Below are positions 60,230 to 64,000 of a DNA stretch of 64,000 nucleotides, piece after piece (position 1 is the first letter of the stretch; each line of letters starts with the position of its first letter). The translations under genes were made by a program, and so were the position numbers. The DNA is from DASXRU01 sp039933315 (GTDB lineage: Bacteria > Acidobacteriota > Blastocatellia > Pyrinomonadales > Pyrinomonadaceae), in NCBI GenBank assembly GCA_039933315.1, contig JBDTOI010000003.1:1-64000 (forward strand), in the 5' to 3' direction. Below the pieces are notes generated by a model. That model was not told the DNA's origin and did no database searches. It worked only from the letters and a program-made list of their open reading frames with translations.

Positions 60230-61246
60230 TTACCTTTTTGTTGTGTCTTCGGGAATCGCGCGCAGCACTTCGGCAATAATGTTTTCGGAAGCTATGCCTT
60301 CGGCTTCAGCGCGAAAATTGGGGAGAATTCGGTGTCGGAGTACAGGGTACGCCACCTCGCGAATATCAGCAAAGCTCACGGCGAAGCGCCCATCGAAGAG
60401 CGCCCGCGCCTTGGCCCCCAGTACCAGCGCCTGACCGGCTCGCGGTCCGGCTCCCCAACGAACATTCTCGTTCACGAAGGGCAGTGCGGCGGACGTCTGC
60501 GGACGTGTCGCGCGGAGCAAACGGGTGGCGTAATCAACAACGTTGCCGGCCACCGGAACATCGCGCACTATTTCCTGCAGGCGAAGGATGCCCGTCGCAT
60601 CCAGTGTGGGCTGAACGGAGACGAGCCGGTTGGAAGTGGTTTCCGCGATAATTCGAGACTCGTCAGCAGCGTCCGGGTAGTCGATCACTATTTCAAAGAA
60701 GAAGCGGTCCAGCTGCGCTTCCGGCAAGTGATAGGTACCTTCCTGCTCAATTGGATTCTCGGTTGCCAACACGAAGAATGGCGGGTCGAGCGTGTAGCGC
60801 ACGCCGGCGGCGGTAACTTGCAGTTCCTGCATGGCCTCCAGTAACGCTGCCTGCGTCTTGGGCGGAGCGCGATTGACCTCGTCGGCCAGCAGGATGTTCG
60901 CGAACAGTGGGCCGTGTATAAAACGAGCCTCGCGCCGGCCAGTGGCCCGGTTCTCTTCTATGACCTCGGTGCCGGTGATATCCGAGGGCATCAGGTCGGG
61001 AGTGAATTGAATGCGTTTGAATTGAAGGTGAAGGGCCTGGGCCAGGGTCTTGACCATCAGGGTCTTGGCGAGGCCAGGAACGCCACGCAGGAGGCAATGG
61101 CCGCCGCACGCGAGGGCGATGAGAATCTGCCGCACAACTTCACGCTGGCCGATGATCACCTTGGCAATCTCGCGTTCAAGATCGGCGATCGCTACGGGCA
61201 ATCCATCCAGCGCCCGGGTCTTTTCCTGTTCGCTGATTAACTGCAT
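60230..61246 (-). CDS. MoxR-family AAA+ ATPase
   Basis: 338 residues. Walker A GVPGLAKT (55-62), Walker B NILLADEVNR, sensor 1 LATENPIEQEGTYHLPEAQL, and a C-terminal lid helix bundle with RHRILPNF. MoxR ATPases remodel or load metal on client proteins carrying vWA/MIDAS domains; four such clients are encoded directly downstream. It starts 7 bases after the PilT-like stop and ends 4 bases before the next start, so the genes are translationally coupled. Confidence 0.96.
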   Translation of the reverse strand: MQLISEQEKTRALDGLPVAIADLEREIAKVIIGQREVVRQILIALACGGHCLLRGVPGLAKTLMVKTLAQALHLQFKRIQFTPDLMPSDITGTEVIEENRATGRREARFIHGPLFANILLADEVNRAPPKTQAALLEAMQELQVTAAGVRYTLDPPFFVLATENPIEQEGTYHLPEAQLDRFFFEIVIDYPDAADESRIIAETTSNRLVSVQPTLDATGILRLQEIVRDVPVAGNVVDYATRLLRATRPQTSAALPFVNENVRWGAGPRAGQALVLGAKARALFDGRFAVSFADIREVAYPVLRHRILPNFRAEAEGIASENIIAEVLRAIPEDTTKR

Positions 61247-61253
61247 GAAGGGG

Positions 61254-62489
61254 TCAGCGCTCGATCAGATCAGCCATCGCATCCGGGGCGGGAGCGGTCT
61301 CCGCGGGCTTGGGCTTCCCACCAAAGTCAGCGAGGCGCAATAGCAGGTTGCCGGCGTTGGATGCGTACGAGAGCGCAACTTCCTGGTCCACAATTCCAGT
61401 ACGGATCATATTCTCAAGCACGCCATCGAAAGTTTGCATTCCTTCCTGATCACCCTGCTCCATCGCATCGATGAGTGACTTGCCTTCCATCTCACCTCGC
61501 TCAATGTACTCTTTAGTACGGGAGGTTGATTTCAATATTTCAATGGCGGCAATACGTCCCCGGCCATCGGCCCGGGCCATCAAACGCTGCGAGACAATGT
61601 AACGGAATGACTGGGACAGGCGGGTGCGTATGACCTTTTCCTCGTTCTTGGGGAAAACGCCGATAATGCGATCCACCGTTTTCGCGGCATCGATAGTATG
61701 CAACGTAGAAAGCACCAAGTGGCCCGTCTCCGCCGCCTCCATGGCAACTTCTATGGTCTCGCGGTCACGCATCTCGCCCACCAGGATGACTTTTGGGGCC
61801 TGGCGCAAGGCAGAGCGTAACGCATTCGCGAAATCAGATGTGTCCGTGTAGAGCTCGCGCTGGTGAATCGTACAGTTCTTATGCGCGTGTAGAAATTCAA
61901 TCGGATCTTCAATAGTAACCACGTGGTAATACTTCGACTCGTTGATCATGTCTATGATCGCGGCCAGGGTCGAACTCTTACCCGAACCGGTTGGTCCGGT
62001 TACCAGGACTATACCGTTCTTAAGCTCGACAATGTCTTTCAGTTGTTCCGGAAGATTGAGTTCTTCAAAGCGCGGCACACGAAACGGAATTACGCGCATG
62101 ACGATGGCATGGGTGCCGCGCTGCATAAAGATGTTGACGCGAAAACGGGCCAGGCCGGGGGCGCCGTAGGAAACATCGGTCGAGCCGTGCTTTTCCAGAT
62201 TCTGCGCGGCGCCCACGTCCGAACCGGCGCGCAGGTGGCTGCCGATAATGAGCTTGGCAATGCCCGCCGTATGCGCCGGGGTTAGCTTTTCCAGACCGGG
62301 AATGTAGACGCCCTTCAAGTTTCCCAGCAGTTCGACCTGCGGCGGACGACCGGGCGAGAAAATCAGGTCACTGACTTTATCGGACACCGACAGCATGGTT
62401 CTGAGGACCGCTTCAAAGTTGGGCGCTGAATTTGCTGCTGAAGCCGGTGAAGCTTTCTCAGGGGGCTTGGGTGGTGGGACTGTGCTCAT
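61254..62489 (-). CDS. PilT/PilU-like type IV pilus retraction ATPase
   Basis: 411 residues. The N-terminal PAS-like region (FEAVLRTMLSVSDKVSDLIF, GRPPQVELLGNLKGVYIPG) then Walker A GPTGSGKS (165-172), Asp box TIEDPIEFLH, Walker B LVGEMRDRETIEVAMEAAET, His box GHLVLSTLHTIDAA, and the C-terminal domain ending DFGGKPKP. Proline-rich N-terminus (STVPPPKPPEKA). It would power pilus retraction or related secretion. It is isolated from other pil genes and lies in the MoxR operon between DUF4159 and MoxR. Its only local pilin-like partner is the lipoprotein at 58056. Confidence 0.93.
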   Translation of the reverse strand: MSTVPPPKPPEKASPASAANSAPNFEAVLRTMLSVSDKVSDLIFSPGRPPQVELLGNLKGVYIPGLEKLTPAHTAGIAKLIIGSHLRAGSDVGAAQNLEKHGSTDVSYGAPGLARFRVNIFMQRGTHAIVMRVIPFRVPRFEELNLPEQLKDIVELKNGIVLVTGPTGSGKSSTLAAIIDMINESKYYHVVTIEDPIEFLHAHKNCTIHQRELYTDTSDFANALRSALRQAPKVILVGEMRDRETIEVAMEAAETGHLVLSTLHTIDAAKTVDRIIGVFPKNEEKVIRTRLSQSFRYIVSQRLMARADGRGRIAAIEILKSTSRTKEYIERGEMEGKSLIDAMEQGDQEGMQTFDGVLENMIRTGIVDQEVALSYASNAGNLLLRLADFGGKPKPAETAPAPDAMADLIER

Positions 62490-62560
62490 TAAGTTAGAAA
62501 CCCTTTCCGGGGCGTGGCGAACTGAAAATACCTGCTTCCGACTTTGCCAGGACTCCTGCG

Positions 62561-63313
62561 TTATTGTGTCAGTGCGTACACGACAATATTAACGCCAAAG
62601 CGCGTGTTGTCCCGCGCTGCAAATCGTTTGTTGATCCAATCATAGTTCCATTCACAGCCGTAATCTTTGTTTGAATAAAGCACGGCCACGCGTCCATCGA
62701 CCTCAATCGCCTTTAGATAGTCATGCACCATGTCATCGCCCCAGCCGTTCAGCTCATGCGAAGTGGCCGGCGGCCCATCGGGGAAACTAAAGAACGCGCG
62801 ATACAGTTGATGTCCTTTGGGGAGGCGGTGAAGTGTCTCAGCGGGCTGGTCCAGCACCGACCGGATTTCAGCTTCAAAAGTCTTCGCAAAGGCTCCATCA
62901 ATGTCGTGGTTACAGTCGTCCACAAACATGAACCCACCGTTACGCAAATAGCGGCGGAGATTAGTCCGCTCCGCCTCAGTGAAGCGCACCAGCTTGTTCC
63001 CCGTCAGATAGACGAAAGGGTGATCGAAGAGCGCCGGTGAATCCAGATCGACAATGCGCTCCTTCGGGTTGACGCGAATAGAGGTGTACTCAATCAGCGA
63101 ATTAAGCAGGTTTGAGGGCATCTTCGGATCCGCGTCCCAATTTCCCGAGGCGTATCGCAGGCGTGCGAAGGTAAAATTTCCCGCCGGCTCAAGACCATTT
63201 GTCCGCGCTGGAGAAGCGTTATTGAGCTTGTCTAATGCAGAACCGGCCTCCGAACTGGCCGCCAGAACGGCGGAAGCCGCGAGTGAATGTGTCACAAACT
63301 TGCGACGATTCAT
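62561..63313 (-). CDS. DUF4159 domain protein with Tat-type signal
   Basis: 250 residues from ATG 63313, directly preceded by aggaggctattt; the frame from 63385 is too long. The leader MNRRKFVTHSLAASAVLAAS has a twin-arginine motif (RRKF) and a hydrophobic core. The domain (FTFARLRYASGNWDADPKMP, LNSLIEYTSIRVNPKERIVD, RYLRNGGFMFVDDCNHD, WNYDWINKRFAARDNTRFGV) is DUF4159, a GATase-like fold known next to MoxR/DUF58/vWA genes. A Tat signal implies export already folded, perhaps with cofactor. It heads the nine-gene run. Confidence 0.88.
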   Translation of the reverse strand: MNRRKFVTHSLAASAVLAASSEAGSALDKLNNASPARTNGLEPAGNFTFARLRYASGNWDADPKMPSNLLNSLIEYTSIRVNPKERIVDLDSPALFDHPFVYLTGNKLVRFTEAERTNLRRYLRNGGFMFVDDCNHDIDGAFAKTFEAEIRSVLDQPAETLHRLPKGHQLYRAFFSFPDGPPATSHELNGWGDDMVHDYLKAIEVDGRVAVLYSNKDYGCEWNYDWINKRFAARDNTRFGVNIVVYALTQ

Positions 63314-63479
63314 AAATAGCCTCCTGAATGCGCACCTTTTTCGCCTCTTGACCTCGATTTGTTCATAAATAATCGCTGCCTGCAACGAACGCCAGCTTCC
63401 TAGCGTACATCATAGCAAGTGTTATACTGAATGCGGCTTTAAAGAGCATTCAAAATCTGAAGAAAGGCGCTGAAACTCC

Positions 63480-63737
63480 ATGGCAACTTATCGAGATCCA
63501 GTCCGATGCTTTGCTCCGCTGGAAGTGGTCGAGCGCCTGCTGGAGATTCGAGCTGAAGCGGGTTACGCACCCGTCATCTTTCTCCTTTCACCCGATGATT
63601 TGGCAGCGTCACTTGATGCTTGCGGATTTGATGTTTACTCCTTCACTGGCACCGAAAAGGAAATTCACTTCGGAGACTATCGCGGCCCGCTGGCACCGGG
63701 TGGCGATCACGCCCACTGCCGGCTGACGGCGCATTAA
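63480..63737 (+). CDS. Small hypothetical protein (85 aa)
   Basis: ATG 63480 with gaaagg 12 bases upstream. The protein (VRCFAPLEVVERLLEIRAEA, GYAPVIFLLSPDDLAASLDA, CGFDVYSFTGTEKEIHFGDY) has alternating helix and strand. No family recognised. Divergent from the DUF4159 operon, and followed by a shared terminator. Confidence 0.6.
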   Translation: MATYRDPVRCFAPLEVVERLLEIRAEAGYAPVIFLLSPDDLAASLDACGFDVYSFTGTEKEIHFGDYRGPLAPGGDHAHCRLTAH

Positions 63738-63759
63738 GAAAACCAGAACTACCACCTGC

Positions 63760-63795
63760 AAAAGCGGAAGGCGGAGTCGCCTTCCGCTTTTCTTT
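63760..63795. terminator. Bidirectional rho-independent terminator
   Basis: aaagcggaaggc (63761-63772) and gccttccgcttt (63779-63790) with loop ggagtc, flanked by A and T runs. It lies between the convergent small gene and the phosphatase gene. Confidence 0.93.
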
Positions 63796-64000
63796 TAGAC
63801 TGCTTTGATTACAAAGTAGGTTATGTCGTCCGTCGCTCCCAGGCCTTCAGTCCACTCAATGACATCCTTCTGAATGAAATCGATGAGGGCGCGCGCCGAG
63901 AGGTGACGGCCGTCTTTAGCCATTCGCACCAATCGACCAACCCCGTATTCTTCGCCCTCGGGATTGTTCGCTTCCGTCAAGCCATCAGTGTAGAGCAAAA
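63795..64000 (-). CDS. PP2C/SpoIIE-type protein phosphatase, C-terminal end only
   Basis: The last 68 or so residues; the rest lies beyond the window. LLYTDGLTEANNPEGEEYGV (conserved TDG(L/V)xE motif) and the closing TDDITYFVIKAV (metal-site DD) mark the PP2C-like SpoIIE domain, which dephosphorylates anti-sigma-factor antagonists. The true start and any sensor domains are not visible. Confidence 0.9.
   Translation of the reverse strand, partial: LLYTDGLTEANNPEGEEYGVGRLVRMAKDGRHLSARALIDFIQKDVIEWTEGLGATDDITYFVIKAV

Overview
The window reads as a chromosome segment from a soil-type member of the Acidobacteriota, most likely class Blastocatellia. This is inferred from content and not proven. 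The clues are a VWFA-related protein of the kind known mainly from Acidobacteria, secreted HYR, Calx-beta and DUF4214 proteins, BlaI/M56 pairs, many unknown secreted proteins, and a heavy load of short palindromic dispersed repeats between and inside genes. There is no phage, no complete insertion sequence, no CRISPR array and no rRNA. One tRNA is present, tRNA-Gly(CCC).

Layout. 1-10 kb: the 3' end of a frameshifted beta-helix/HYR surface protein, a methyltransferase, secreted proteins, a PQQ-type beta-propeller, small conserved hypotheticals and a class III aminotransferase, separated by repeats. 10-14 kb: a large RecB-like nuclease/RNase H-like/SF1 helicase gene that carries three separate in-frame repeat-derived insertions. 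14-27.7 kb: an ice-binding-like adhesin, glycine-zipper proteins, aquaporin, a hybrid histidine kinase, an SRPBCC protein, a Kup potassium transporter and a PAP2 phosphatase. 27.8-34 kb: an ECF sigma/anti-sigma/secretin-like operon and a BlaI-M56 (BlaR1-like) pair whose M56 protein is extended by coiled coil, TonB and PepSY-like parts.

34-48.4 kb: a degenerate response regulator, an RNA-handling group (RRM protein, DEAD-box helicase, IF-1), then YihY, signal peptidase I, RNase III, a secreted protein, and a penicillin-binding transpeptidase with an arginine-rich N-terminus. An NtrB/NtrC-like pair follows, running into a DsbD-alpha-like lipoprotein and two small envelope proteins. 48.4-50.2 kb: a HTH protein, two secreted proteins and the tRNA.

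50.3-63.3 kb: nine minus-strand genes packed head to tail. In transcription order they are DUF4159, PilT-like ATPase, MoxR ATPase, VWFA-related secreted protein, pilin-like lipoprotein, DUF58, BatA-type vWA membrane protein, a large two-TM coiled-coil membrane protein, and a glutamine-amidotransferase-like membrane protein. This is the best candidate in the window for a coherent, poorly described system: a MoxR/vWA envelope machine with an embedded type IV pilus-type ATPase and pilin-like subunit. The window ends in a PP2C/SpoIIE-type phosphatase cut by the edge.

The second strong theme is repeats. At least five palindromic families recur here. They sit between genes, supply a ribosome binding site in one case, form the C-terminus of one protein, and lie in frame inside the helicase.
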